Assembly (NCBI RefSeq): GCF_029892095.1
Contig: NZ_JARZAE010000004.1
Span: 868,001-932,000, forward strand
Direction of reading: 5' to 3'
DNA: 64,000 nt
Source: Kitasatospora sp. MAP12-44
Lineage (GTDB): Bacteria > Actinomycetota > Actinomycetes > Streptomycetales > Streptomycetaceae
Shown piece after piece: positions 42,649 to 50,903 of this stretch (the stretch's first letter is position 1; each line of letters opens with the position of its first letter). Below the pieces are notes generated by a model that was not told the DNA's origin, did no database searches, and saw nothing but the letters and a program-made list of their open reading frames with translations. The position numbers were made by a program, and so were the translations under genes.

Positions 42649-42885
42649 ATGCGCGCTCCCACCCGAATCGTCCGACTCTGCTTCGCCGGCGCCCTGCTCG
42701 GCGCCGCCGCCGTACTGGCCGCCGCCGCGACCGCCGCCGCCGTCGGGACGAACCCCTCGGCCTACCCGGCCCCCTCGCACCAGGAGCACACGTACAGCAT
42801 CCCGGTCGGGGCCGTCACCGACCTCGGGGACCTCACCAAGATCGCGAACCTCGGCTCCGACGTGGCCGGATTCCTCGGCCACTGA
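42649..42885 (+). CDS. Small secreted protein, 78 aa
   Basis: 78 residues. N-terminal signal peptide (RIVRLCFAGALLGAAAVL then AAATAAAVG), leaving a mature peptide of about 45 residues with HTYSIPVGAVTDLGDLTKI and no Cys. No family recognised; small peptides of this kind are frequent in streptomycetes. A GGAGGCC site sits just before the ATG. Its stop codon is the start of an 8-unit 19-bp tandem repeat. Confidence 0.6.
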   Translation: MRAPTRIVRLCFAGALLGAAAVLAAAATAAAVGTNPSAYPAPSHQEHTYSIPVGAVTDLGDLTKIANLGSDVAGFLGH

Positions 42886-43035
42886 GACCGACGGCGCACC
42901 GTAAGACCAGCGGTGCACGGTGAGACCCATAGTGCACAGTGAGAGCCATGACGCACCATGAGACCCATGGCGCATGGTGAGACCCATGGCGCATGGTGAG
43001 GCCCATGGCGCATGGTGAGGCCAACGACGCACGGT
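42884..43035. repeat. Eight 19-bp tandem repeats in exact phase
   Basis: Units begin at 42884, 42903, 42922, 42941, 42960, 42979, 42998 and 43017, consensus GAGACCCATGGCGCATGGT. Units 5 and 6 are identical, 7 differs by one base, and the outer ones are more diverged. The array fills the whole gap between the small secreted-protein gene and the RibD-like gene, so it forms the latter's promoter or leader. Each unit contains a short palindrome-like GCGCATGGT/CCATGGCGC core. Confidence 0.9.
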
Positions 43036-43050
43036 GAGATGAGGACCGCA

Positions 43051-43632
43051 ATGCGAAAGATCGTACTCACGATGGGAGTGTCCCTCGACGGATTCATCGA
43101 GGGACCGAACCGCGAGATCGACTGGCACCGGGTCGACGAGGAGCTGCACCAGCACTTCAACGACTGGCTCCGCCCGATGGGCGCGTTCCTGAGCGGCCGG
43201 GTCACCCACCAGCTGATGGCCGACTTCTGGCCCACCGCCGACTCCGATCCCACCGCCTCCGGGCCGACGGTCGAGTTCGCCGGCATCTGGCGGGAGAAGC
43301 CCAAGATCGTGTACTCCCGCACGCTGGAGCGGGCCGACTGGAACACCACCATCCAGCGGGACGTCGTCGCACACGAGGTCGCGGCGCTCAAGGCGCAGCC
43401 GGGCGGCGACCTGGCCCTCAGCGGCGCCGACCTGATCGCCTCCTTCCGGCGGCTCGACCTGATCGACGAGTACCGGGTCTATGTGCACCCCGTCCTGATC
43501 GGCCGGGGCAAGCCGCTCTTCCAGCCGTCGGACACCCACGCCGACCTGCAACTGATGGACACCCGCACCTTCGGCAACGGCGTCGTGCTGCTGCGCTACC
43601 GGCGGGCCGACCAGGGCCCGGACAGGCCGTAG
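43051..43632 (+). CDS. Dihydrofolate reductase-like / RibD C-terminal domain protein
   Basis: 193 residues. MRKIVLTMGVSLDGFIEG, then LSGRVTHQLMADFWP and the late HPVLIGRGKPLF are the pattern of the RibD_C (YwjB/YyaP-type) reductases, which share the DHFR fold and bind NADPH. Actinomycetes carry many, with unknown substrates. ATG 43051 has GATGAGG upstream; 43039 is an alternative. The 19-bp repeat array lies directly upstream. The 3' end overlaps the convergent MFS gene by 37 bp. Confidence 0.87.
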   Translation: MRKIVLTMGVSLDGFIEGPNREIDWHRVDEELHQHFNDWLRPMGAFLSGRVTHQLMADFWPTADSDPTASGPTVEFAGIWREKPKIVYSRTLERADWNTTIQRDVVAHEVAALKAQPGGDLALSGADLIASFRRLDLIDEYRVYVHPVLIGRGKPLFQPSDTHADLQLMDTRTFGNGVVLLRYRRADQGPDRP

Positions 43633-44990
43633 GACCGACCGGCCTCGGTGCGGCTCGGGATGGTCAGCAGCGTCAGCGCCAGCGCGAGCAGCCAGAGCAG
43701 GCCGCCCACGACGGCGAGCCGGTGCAGGCCGGCCACAAAGCCGTCGGGGTCACCGGTCGAGCCCGCGACGGCGCCGAAGACCGCGACGCCGAGCGCGGTG
43801 CCGGCCTGCCGGACGGTGTTGATGACGCCGCTCGCCAGCCCGGAGCGGTCCGCCGGCACCGATCCGACGGCGGCCGCCACCACAGGCGCGGTGAACAGGC
43901 CATTGCCGATCCCGATGCCGAGCATCATCGGCACCAGCGCGGCGTAGCCGCTGTGCGGGGAGACCAGCAGCAGGCAGAGCTCGCCGAGGCCGGAGACGAC
44001 GGCGCCCGCGATCATCGGCAGCCGCGAGCCGTGGCGCGCGGTGAGCCGGCCGGCCACCGGCGAGAGGATCGCGATCGGGACGAACATCGGCAGCAGCATG
44101 CACCCGGCGCTGATCGCACTGCGTCCGAGCACGGCCTGCAGGTAGAGGGTGGTGACGAAGAGCGTTCCGTTGGAGGCCAGGTTCATGCAGGGCGCGGCGG
44201 CGTTGGCGCCCGCGAAGGTCCTGCGGCGCAGCAGCTCGGGCGGGACGAGCGGCTCGGGTGTCCGGCGGGCGTGCGCCCAGCTCGCGACGGCGGCGAGCAC
44301 CGCGACCGCCCCGGCGGCAGCGACCACCACCGGCGCTGCTCCGTGCCCCAGGGCGATCACGGTGGAGACGACCGCGGCCAGCGTGATCGCGGCGCCGATC
44401 GCGCCGCCGACATCGAAGCCCCCCGCGGGCCGCCGGCCCGGCCGGGCCGGCACCCAGGCCAGCACACCGACGACCGCGGCCGCGATGACCACCGGATTGA
44501 TCAGGAACACCCAGCGCCACCCGGCGGTCGAGACCAGCAGCCCGCCCAGCAGCGGCCCGGCGGGCAGGGCCAGTGACGACAGACCCGCCCACACCCCCAG
44601 CGCCCGGGCCCGCGCCGCGGGCTCGGGGTGCGCGTCGGTGATCACCGCCATGCACCCGGGCAGCAGCAGGGCCGCGGCGGCGCCCTGCGCCGCGCGGGCG
44701 GCGATCAGCAGCCCGATCCCCGGGGCGAGCCCGCAGCCGATCGAGGCGGCGCAGAAGAGCACCAGTCCGATCAGCACGAGCCGGCGGTGCCCGAGCCGGT
44801 CGCCGAGTGCGCCGCTGGTGAGCAGCAGCGCGGCGATCGCCACCGCATAGCCGTCGACCACCCACTGCGCGCCGGCCGTCCCCGCGTGCAGGGCGGCCTC
44901 GATGCTCGGCAGGGCGACGTTGACGACGGTGATGTCCAGCAGCACCAGGAACATGCCCGCACACATCACCAACAGCACTCGTATGTTCAT
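43596..44990 (-). CDS. MFS drug exporter, DHA2 (14-TMS) family
   Basis: 464 residues. VLLDITVVNVALPSIE near residue 20 is motif D1, DRLGHRRLVLIG is motif A, and LPAGPLLGGLL with WRWVFLINP is the motif C region of 14-helix EmrB/QacA-type exporters. It probably pumps small drugs by proton antiport. It is divergent from an ArsR regulator with a perfect palindrome in the 64-bp gap, so its expression is likely repressed until a ligand appears. Confidence 0.9.
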   Translation of the reverse strand: MNIRVLLVMCAGMFLVLLDITVVNVALPSIEAALHAGTAGAQWVVDGYAVAIAALLLTSGALGDRLGHRRLVLIGLVLFCAASIGCGLAPGIGLLIAARAAQGAAAALLLPGCMAVITDAHPEPAARARALGVWAGLSSLALPAGPLLGGLLVSTAGWRWVFLINPVVIAAAVVGVLAWVPARPGRRPAGGFDVGGAIGAAITLAAVVSTVIALGHGAAPVVVAAAGAVAVLAAVASWAHARRTPEPLVPPELLRRRTFAGANAAAPCMNLASNGTLFVTTLYLQAVLGRSAISAGCMLLPMFVPIAILSPVAGRLTARHGSRLPMIAGAVVSGLGELCLLLVSPHSGYAALVPMMLGIGIGNGLFTAPVVAAAVGSVPADRSGLASGVINTVRQAGTALGVAVFGAVAGSTGDPDGFVAGLHRLAVVGGLLWLLALALTLLTIPSRTEAGRSYGLSGPWSARR

Positions 44991-45010
44991 CGGCCCACCG
45001 TGGCAGCGAA

Positions 45011-45034
45011 ACACTTCCACCCCGCCGGAAGTGT
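45011..45034. promoter_or_regulatory. Palindrome ACACTTCC-N8-GGAAGTGT between MFS and ArsR genes
   Basis: Perfect 8-bp arms with an 8-bp spacer in the 64-bp divergent gap, overlapping where both promoters must be. This is the expected site for the adjacent ArsR-type repressor. Confidence 0.65.
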
Positions 45035-45054
45035 CGTTGCGGGAGGATGAGCGG

Positions 45055-45858
45055 ATGAACCGCACCACACCCGCCGGGGACTCGGACATCGCCCACGCCG
45101 CACGGCTGTTCGCCGATCCCACCCGTGCCAGAGTGCTGGCGGCGCTGGCCGACGGTCGCATGCTGCCGGCCGGCGAGCTGGCAGCCGAGGCCGGTGTCAG
45201 CGCCCAGGCGGTCAGCGCGCAGCTGTCGCGCCTCAGCGCCGCCGGGCTGCTCGCGGTCGAGCGCTCCGGCCGGCACCGCTACTACCGGCTGGCCTCGCCG
45301 CAGGTCGCGGTCGTGCTGGAGGCGCTCGCCGCGCTCGCGCCGGCGCAGCCCGTGCGCTCTCTGCGCCAGGTGAACCGCGGCGCCGCACTGCGCACCGCGC
45401 GGACCTGCTACGACCACCTGGCCGGCCGGCTCGGGGTGGCCCTCACCCGGGCGCTCGTCGAGCACGGCGCGCTGACGGCCGTCGACACCGAGCCCGGCGA
45501 CGCGGCGGGCACCGCGGCGGGCGCCGGGACGGGCACCAAGCCTGTCCCCGCTCCCTACGCGCTCGGCCCGGCCGCCCCCGAGGTCTTCGCCGCGCTCGGC
45601 GTCGCTCCCGAGCGGCTGAGCTGCCGCGGCTCCGAGCGCCGACCGCTGCTGCACTTCTGCGTCGACTGGAGCGAGCGGCGCCACCACCTGGCCGGCCGAC
45701 TGGGAGCCGACCTGCTCAGCGCCATGACCGAGGCGGGCTGGCTGCTCCGCAGACCGCGCCAACGCGCGGTCCAGCTGTCCGACTTGGGCGCGGCGCAGCT
45801 CCGCAGCCGACTGGCCTTCACGGACACCGCCGAGTACTGCGCCCGCCCGCCCGTATGA
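45055..45858 (+). CDS. ArsR-family winged-helix regulator
   Basis: 267 residues, longer than ordinary ArsR proteins. The N-terminal part LFADPTRARVLAALADGRMLPAGELAAEAG, SAQAVSAQLSRL, GRHRYYRLA is the ArsR wHTH. No CxC metal site is present, so it belongs to the non-metal group. The C-terminal 130 residues, with CRGSERRPLLHFCVDWSERRHHLAGRLG, are common in actinobacterial ArsR proteins next to exporters. Likely represses the divergent MFS gene and itself. The gene after it overlaps by ATGA. Confidence 0.88.
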   Translation: MNRTTPAGDSDIAHAARLFADPTRARVLAALADGRMLPAGELAAEAGVSAQAVSAQLSRLSAAGLLAVERSGRHRYYRLASPQVAVVLEALAALAPAQPVRSLRQVNRGAALRTARTCYDHLAGRLGVALTRALVEHGALTAVDTEPGDAAGTAAGAGTGTKPVPAPYALGPAAPEVFAALGVAPERLSCRGSERRPLLHFCVDWSERRHHLAGRLGADLLSAMTEAGWLLRRPRQRAVQLSDLGAAQLRSRLAFTDTAEYCARPPV

Positions 45859-46589
45859 GAGGCTCAGTCGACACCCGGCGCGCGGGACCACCCGTACCCG
45901 CAGGCGTCAACTCACCAGAGAACGGCGAGGCGTTGCAGCTCAGGACCACACCCACCCGGCCGGGGACAGCCGAACTCCGTTCCACCGCAGCGGTCTTCAA
46001 CGGCTACGCCAACGTCGACTCCAGCTGGCTGCGCCTGCTGGAGTCGACCCGCCCCGGTCTCGACCTGGCCCGCGGCGAGCACCGCACGGCGCTGCTGCGC
46101 TGGCTCAACTCCTGGGGCTGCCGCATCCGCTATCCCCGCGAGGGCGAGCCCGACCGCTACGATGAGCAGCTCGCGCTCTGGTGGCAGCAGCACGGCGCAG
46201 CGCTGCCCTCGGGGGGACTTGCAGAGTTGACGGACAGTCAGATCGACCTGTTGGCGTCGGCCTTCGGCCCGCTCGCCGCTATCCAGGTCTCGGGCGGCAA
46301 GGCGGTGCGCACCCTGGGACCGACGGCGGCCGCCAAGGCGCTCTACGCGCTGCGCCCGCAGTCCGTGATGCCCTGGGACGCGGCGATCGCGCAGAGCCTG
46401 CACGGCACCCGGGACGCCGCCGCCTTCGGCCGCCACCTGCGCCTGGGGCGCGCCTGGGCGCAGGCCGTACTGACCGAGGCGGGCACTACCCAGGAGGCGC
46501 TCCCCGAGCTGGTCGGCCGCCCCGCCGTCTCCCTGGCCAAGCTGCTGGACGAGTACCTCTACCTGGAACTGACGGTCGGCGAACGCTAG
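45855..46589 (+). CDS. Conserved hypothetical protein
   Basis: 244 residues, start overlapping the ArsR stop (ATGA). The first 40 residues look disordered and may not be translated; a later start is possible. The core (SWLRLLESTRPGLDLARGEH, LLRWLNSWGCRIRYPREGE, KALYALRPQSVMPWDAAIAQS) has a hairpin-like segment that weakly recalls HhH-type DNA-binding proteins, especially the LRPxxVMPWD stretch. I do not recognise it firmly. No membrane segment or signal. Confidence 0.6.
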   Translation: MRGSVDTRRAGPPVPAGVNSPENGEALQLRTTPTRPGTAELRSTAAVFNGYANVDSSWLRLLESTRPGLDLARGEHRTALLRWLNSWGCRIRYPREGEPDRYDEQLALWWQQHGAALPSGGLAELTDSQIDLLASAFGPLAAIQVSGGKAVRTLGPTAAAKALYALRPQSVMPWDAAIAQSLHGTRDAAAFGRHLRLGRAWAQAVLTEAGTTQEALPELVGRPAVSLAKLLDEYLYLELTVGER

Positions 46590-46641
46590 AGCCCGGACGT
46601 ACGCCGGGGCGCGCGGTTGCCCGGCGCGACCCCGCCGAAGG

Positions 46642-47739
46642 ATGATCACCACCGTGAACTTCATCTTCGCCGTGGCGGTCGGCGCCTTCCTGGTCGGGGT
46701 CGTCAGGAACCTGACGACCCACCGCCGCGCCATACACCCCGTCTTCGAGCTGTTCGACCCGGTCCCGTACGGGCTCGTTCCCCGCGAGCAGCTGAACGCC
46801 GCCCGCCCGGGCCCCCCGCCGCCCGCGCTGCGACTCAAGGAGATGCAGGCGATCGCCGACAGCGCCTGGGAGGGCGACTGGCGCCAGGCAGCCGCCTACG
46901 CGGCAGGCGCCGGCCAGGACTGGGACGAGTGCTGGTCGCGCCAGGAGCTCCTACTGGAGATCGCCTGCAGCGGCGACACCTGGTTGGAGGAGTGGCGGAT
47001 GGCCCAGCCCGGCAACTGCGCCGCGGCCACCGTCGAGGCCCAACTGCTGCTGCACCGCGCGTGGGAGATCCGCGGCAGCGAGTACGCGAGCCGCGTCCCG
47101 GCCGACCGGATGGCCCGCTTCAAGGAGCTGCTGCCGGCCGCGTTCGAGGCGGCCCGGCGGGCCGCCCTGCTCGATGCGCACGACCCCGGCCCCTGGGTGG
47201 TCATGATCACCGCCGCCCGCGCGATGGGCTACTCCCCCGAGCGGTTCGGGCCGCTCTGGGAAGAGCTCACCGCCCGGGCGCCGCACCACTACACGGGCCA
47301 CTGGCAGGCCATGCAGTACTGGTGCGCCAAGTGGTCGGGCTCGGACCAGCTGATGCTGGACTTCACCGCGCACGCCGTGCGCCACGCCCCGCCGGGCAGC
47401 GCGCTGCCCGGCATCCACCTGCACGCGCTGGAGGAGTTGGAGAAGCGCCCGGGCGCCGCCGCCCTGCTCGCCTCGCCCGCCGCGCGGGCCCCGCTGGACA
47501 CGGTCGCCCGGGCGCTGCACGACGTCCCCGACGACGACGAGCGGCTGCCCCGGCTGCGCCACCTGCTCGCGCACCACCTACTGCTGGCCGGCCGGCACGA
47601 CGCCGCCTTGGAGCAGTTCCGGCGAATCGGTCCGTGGTGCGGCGCCGCGCCCTGGACCAGGCACCCCGACCCGGCCGCCGCCTTCGACGACGCCCGGTCC
47701 ATCGCCGCCAGGAACTCCGGCCTGAATCACGGACGTTGA
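46642..47739 (+). CDS. Membrane-anchored tetratrico-like protein of unknown function
   Basis: 365 residues. One N-terminal membrane helix (FIFAVAVGAFLVGVV) precedes a helical domain rich in Trp and Ala (EWRMAQPGNCAAATVEAQLLLHRAWEIRG, DPGPWVVMITAARAMGYS, HYTGHWQAMQYWCAKWSGS). The pattern of helix pairs resembles TPR or HEAT-like repeats found in actinobacterial DUF4034-type proteins, but that is uncertain. The ATG has AAGGATG-type spacing to a weak site. It lies 52 bp after the preceding unknown and may share its transcript. Confidence 0.6.
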   Translation: MITTVNFIFAVAVGAFLVGVVRNLTTHRRAIHPVFELFDPVPYGLVPREQLNAARPGPPPPALRLKEMQAIADSAWEGDWRQAAAYAAGAGQDWDECWSRQELLLEIACSGDTWLEEWRMAQPGNCAAATVEAQLLLHRAWEIRGSEYASRVPADRMARFKELLPAAFEAARRAALLDAHDPGPWVVMITAARAMGYSPERFGPLWEELTARAPHHYTGHWQAMQYWCAKWSGSDQLMLDFTAHAVRHAPPGSALPGIHLHALEELEKRPGAAALLASPAARAPLDTVARALHDVPDDDERLPRLRHLLAHHLLLAGRHDAALEQFRRIGPWCGAAPWTRHPDPAAAFDDARSIAARNSGLNHGR

Positions 47740-47886
47740 CCGTTACAGTCGGTCAACTCGCAGCCGGCGGCCGGCCCGAGGGGTGTCGGGCGAGCTTGTC
47801 CTGCTGCATAGGGGGCTCCCTTGATTTGATTCTCAAACTGACTTTGCGACACACCGCCTCCCACGTCAAGCCGGTATGGTGATCCG

Positions 47887-48420
47887 ATGCTGACGAGCCC
47901 TCACATCCTGCTGATCTCCGGAAGCCTGCGAACCGGCTCCTCCAACGAGACGATCCTGCGCACCGCCGAGGCCGTCGCCCCGGCCCACCTGGCCACCGTC
48001 CACTACCGGGGCCTGGGCGAGCTGCCGCACTTCAACCCCGATGACGACACCGACCCGCTCCCGGCCCCGGTCGCCGAGTTGCGCGCCGCGATCGCCGCGG
48101 CCGGCGCCCTGCTGATCTGCACCCCGGAGTACGCGGGCACCCTGCCGGGCGCCTTCAAGAACCTGCTGGACTGGACGGTCGGCGGCACCGAGATCAGCGA
48201 CAAGCCGGCCGCCTGGATCAACGCGGCCGCCCCCGGCCGCGGCGAGGGCGCCGAGGCCACCCTGCGCGCGGTGCTCGGCTACACCGGTGCGACCGTGGTC
48301 GACGCGGCCTGCGTGCGGATCCCGGTGGACCGCGCGGCGGTCGGCGCGGACGGCGTGATCACCGACCCCGCGGCGCGCGAACGCCTCGCCGAGGCCCTCA
48401 CCCTGCTGGCCGGCGCATAG
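47887..48420 (+). CDS. NADPH-dependent FMN reductase
   Basis: 177 residues. LLISGSLRTGSSNETIL is the flavodoxin-like FMN phosphate loop (GSLRxxSxN), and CTPEYAGTLPGAFKNLLDW is the second signature of NADPH-dependent FMN reductases. It could supply reduced flavin to other enzymes; the halogenase at 9.7-11.3 kb needs such a partner, though 36 kb separate them, so this is only a possibility. Monocistronic: 147 bp upstream and 236 bp downstream of it are free. Confidence 0.9.
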   Translation: MLTSPHILLISGSLRTGSSNETILRTAEAVAPAHLATVHYRGLGELPHFNPDDDTDPLPAPVAELRAAIAAAGALLICTPEYAGTLPGAFKNLLDWTVGGTEISDKPAAWINAAAPGRGEGAEATLRAVLGYTGATVVDAACVRIPVDRAAVGADGVITDPAARERLAEALTLLAGA

Positions 48421-48581
48421 CCGATGCAGGGCTCCGGCCGGTAGCACTGAACGAGGCCGCCGCCAGTCACCGTGAGTGACAGGATCCAGTGACAGGATTC
48501 TCTGATCGGACACTCCTCCTCCCCTCCCCATGTCAGGGCCACGTCATCAGGTGGTCAGCCGGCTTTGCTCGAATACCGGCT

Positions 48582-48598
48582 CCGGTCGATACGACCGG
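48582..48598. promoter_or_regulatory. Palindrome CCGGTCG-ATA-CGACCGG upstream of the AfsA-like operon
   Basis: Seven-bp arms and 3-bp centre, 57 bp before the AfsA-like start, in a 235-bp gap that also has two GTGACAGGAT repeats (48473-48482, 48487-48496). It may be an operator for a butyrolactone receptor or the PadR protein, but it does not match the usual ARE consensus, so this is a guess. Confidence 0.4.
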
Positions 48599-48655
48599 GT
48601 CTCGATCTGGGGGAATTGCGGCCCGACGCCTCGACGCCGACAGAAGGGGAGACGC

Positions 48656-49576
48656 GTGACCAGCCTTCAGACCGTACCCTCGGCAATCCGCCCCCGAACC
48701 GTCCTGCCCTCGCGCGAGCTGGGCGGCGGGCGCTCGTGCTGCCTGCTCGAGGTGGACCAGGCCCACCCGTTCTTCTTCGACCACCCGCTGGACCACCTCC
48801 CGGCGATGCTCCTGTTGGCGGCGCAACTGGACGCCTTGGAAGGCGAGTTGGGTGACCCGGTGGACTCGCTGACAGGTCGGCGGCTGCGGGCCGAGATCGG
48901 CTTCGCCAAGATGGCCGAGCTGGACGGCGAGCCGATCCTGCTGGACTGCGAGCCGGCGCCGGCCGCTCTCGGCGGCGGCTGGGAGGTGACCGGGACCCAG
49001 CAGGGCTCGGCCGTGGCGGACGGCCTCTTCCAGCTCACCGAGCAGTGGCGCCGCCCGCGCCCGCCGTCACCGGTCAGCCGGCCGGCACGCTACGGCCAGG
49101 CACCCAGCGAGCCCGTCCAGCAGCGCCCGGTGCACCGCGTGGACCGGGAGAACGTGATGCTCGGCACGCCGGTCATCGGCGACGGCTGGATGCGCGCAGC
49201 AGCGGTGGCACCACACGCCGGCCACTACCTGCGCCAGCGCGCCGGCGACGGCTGGGGCATCGAGGAACTCGTCGAGATCGCACGCCAGTTCGTCACCGCG
49301 GCCTGGCACCTGGTGCACCACTGGCCGGTCGGCACGCAGCTGATCCTGCAGCAGCTGAGCTTCGAGCTGCCGATCGGCCTGGACCGCGAGCCACCACTAC
49401 AGCTGCACGGGCCGAGCTCGCCACCGCGGGTCGGGCGCGGCACCTTCGACATCGAGCTGCTCTCCGGCGAGAGCGAGGAGCCGGTGGGCCGGCTGACCCT
49501 GGTGGTCTGCGGCGTGTCCGGCGCCGCGTACCAGCGGCTGCGGGAGCGCACGCGCGCCGCGGGGCGGACCCGATGA
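48656..49576 (+). CDS. AfsA-like butenolide synthase (A-factor type)
   Basis: 306 residues. HPFFFDHPLDHLPAMLLLAA near residue 40 is the AfsA hotdog signature (DHPxDHxPGMLLxEA). AfsA joins a 3-oxoacyl-ACP with dihydroxyacetone phosphate; the ester cyclises to a butenolide phosphate, the first step to gamma-butyrolactone signals. The second hotdog repeat is in the C-terminal half. GTG 48656 has AGAAGGGGA upstream. It starts a seven-gene coupled operon, so the butenolide phosphate is probably carried further, retaining the phosphate. Confidence 0.9.
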   Translation: MTSLQTVPSAIRPRTVLPSRELGGGRSCCLLEVDQAHPFFFDHPLDHLPAMLLLAAQLDALEGELGDPVDSLTGRRLRAEIGFAKMAELDGEPILLDCEPAPAALGGGWEVTGTQQGSAVADGLFQLTEQWRRPRPPSPVSRPARYGQAPSEPVQQRPVHRVDRENVMLGTPVIGDGWMRAAAVAPHAGHYLRQRAGDGWGIEELVEIARQFVTAAWHLVHHWPVGTQLILQQLSFELPIGLDREPPLQLHGPSSPPRVGRGTFDIELLSGESEEPVGRLTLVVCGVSGAAYQRLRERTRAAGRTR

Positions 49577-50256
49577 GCGGCATCGCGGCCGGCGGAACCG
49601 GTCGACCTGCCAGGGCGGCCGGCGCCGGCTGGCTGATCACACCCGGCCTCTTCACCACCGGCGTCGTCATCAACCTCATCGCCCTGGTGCTGCACGGTCG
49701 CCACGCCACCACCCGGCCACTGGAGTTGGCCGCCACCCTGCTGATCGCGGCCAACCTGCTCTGGCTGCTGGCCGAGACCCCGATCAGCTTCCGCAAGCCG
49801 GACCGGGCGCCGAGCGAGGTGGCGACCCTGCTGCACTACGGCCTGTCCCGGTTCGCCACCGTGGCCGGCGCCCTGCTGGTGCCGACGGTGTGGCATCGGC
49901 TGTCCTGGTGGCTGCTGGCACCGGCCCTGCTCTGGGTGGCCGGCGTGCTGCTGCGCACGGTGGCGATCCGGCACCTGGGCCGCTTCTACTCCCACCATGT
50001 GATCCGCCGCGGCGAGGACGCGATCGTGCGCAGCGGCCCGTACCGGGTGATCCGCCACCCCGCCTACCTGGGCATGCTGCTGGCCCACCTGGGGCTGGTG
50101 CTCTGCTTCCTCAACTGGGCCGGCGCCCTGCTGCTGGTTGTCCTGGTGGTCGCGCTGACCCGCCGAATCCTGGTCGAGGAACGGGAGTTGTCGGCCATTG
50201 CGGCCTGGCGCCGGTATGCCGAGGGCCGTCCGCGGCTGATCCCGGGAGTGTGGTGA
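49573..50256 (+). CDS. Isoprenylcysteine carboxyl methyltransferase (ICMT)-like membrane methyltransferase
   Basis: 227 residues with about five membrane segments. The C-terminal GRFYSHHVIRRGEDAIVRSGPYRVIRHPAYLGMLL and EERELSAIAAWRRYA form the ICMT/PEMT SAM-binding region (HPAY, EE). Bacterial members methylate small lipophilic acids, amines or phosphates. Its place in the operon suggests O-methylation of a lipidic intermediate, for instance a phosphate or carboxyl. ATG 49573 overlaps the AfsA-like stop (ATGA). Confidence 0.87.
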   Translation: MSGIAAGGTGRPARAAGAGWLITPGLFTTGVVINLIALVLHGRHATTRPLELAATLLIAANLLWLLAETPISFRKPDRAPSEVATLLHYGLSRFATVAGALLVPTVWHRLSWWLLAPALLWVAGVLLRTVAIRHLGRFYSHHVIRRGEDAIVRSGPYRVIRHPAYLGMLLAHLGLVLCFLNWAGALLLVVLVVALTRRILVEERELSAIAAWRRYAEGRPRLIPGVW

Positions 50257-50258
50257 CG

Positions 50259-50903
50259 ATGTCAACGCCCACCACCCTGAGCCCCGACGAACTGCTCTCC
50301 ACCACCCGCGCGGTGCGCCGCGGCCTGGACCTGGAGCGCCCGCTCGCCCTGGAGTCGGTCAAGGAGTGCCTGCGGCTGGCCCTGCAGGCCCCCACCGGCG
50401 GCAATCGGCAGTCCTGGCGGTGGATCGTGGTCGCCGACCCCGAGCGGCGCGCCGCGGTGGCTGAGGTCTACCGGACGGCGTTCCGCCTGCGGCACCACCA
50501 GGCCCTCCAGCGGCTCGCCGAACTCCCCACCCAGGAGCGCGACTTGCTCAGCAGTGGGCAGAAGTTGGCCGACCGGCTGCACCGGGTGCCGGTGCTGGTT
50601 CTCCCCTGCGTCGAGCTGGAGCACGCCGAGCTGCCCACCGGCAACCAGGCCTCCCTCTGGGCCTCGGTGCTGCCGGCCGCCTGGAGTTACGCGCTGGCCG
50701 CCCGCTCGCGCGGGCTGGCCACCTGCTGGACCACCGTCCATCTGGGTCTCGAGCAGGAGATGGCCGAGGTGCTCGGCCTGCCGCCGACCGTCCGCCAGGC
50801 CGCGCTGATCCCCACCGCCCACAGCCTGCGCGGGAGTTACCGCCCGGCGCCGCGGCTCCCACTGGAGAGCCTGCTTCACCTCGACGGCTGGGAGCAGCGA
50901 TGA
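50259..50903 (+). CDS. Nitroreductase-family flavoprotein
   Basis: 214 residues. RAVRRGLDLERPL, LALQAPTGGNRQSWRWIVVAD near 45-65 and SRGLATCWTTVHLG are the FMN-binding motifs of the nitroreductase family. In the butyrolactone setting the natural role would be reduction of a butenolide C=C with NAD(P)H, as done by BprA-type enzymes of a different family in A-factor synthesis. That assignment is inference. ATG 50259 lies 2 bp after the previous stop, and its own stop overlaps the next start (ATGA). Confidence 0.87.
   Translation: MSTPTTLSPDELLSTTRAVRRGLDLERPLALESVKECLRLALQAPTGGNRQSWRWIVVADPERRAAVAEVYRTAFRLRHHQALQRLAELPTQERDLLSSGQKLADRLHRVPVLVLPCVELEHAELPTGNQASLWASVLPAAWSYALAARSRGLATCWTTVHLGLEQEMAEVLGLPPTVRQAALIPTAHSLRGSYRPAPRLPLESLLHLDGWEQR

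Noticed and set aside
42884..43035. CRISPR array
   Set aside because: Units are contiguous 19-bp repeats without unique spacers, and no cas gene is present.
43750..45891. 713-codon frame on the minus strand
   Set aside because: Shadow of the MFS and ArsR genes in another frame, low-complexity Arg/Gly/Ala reading.
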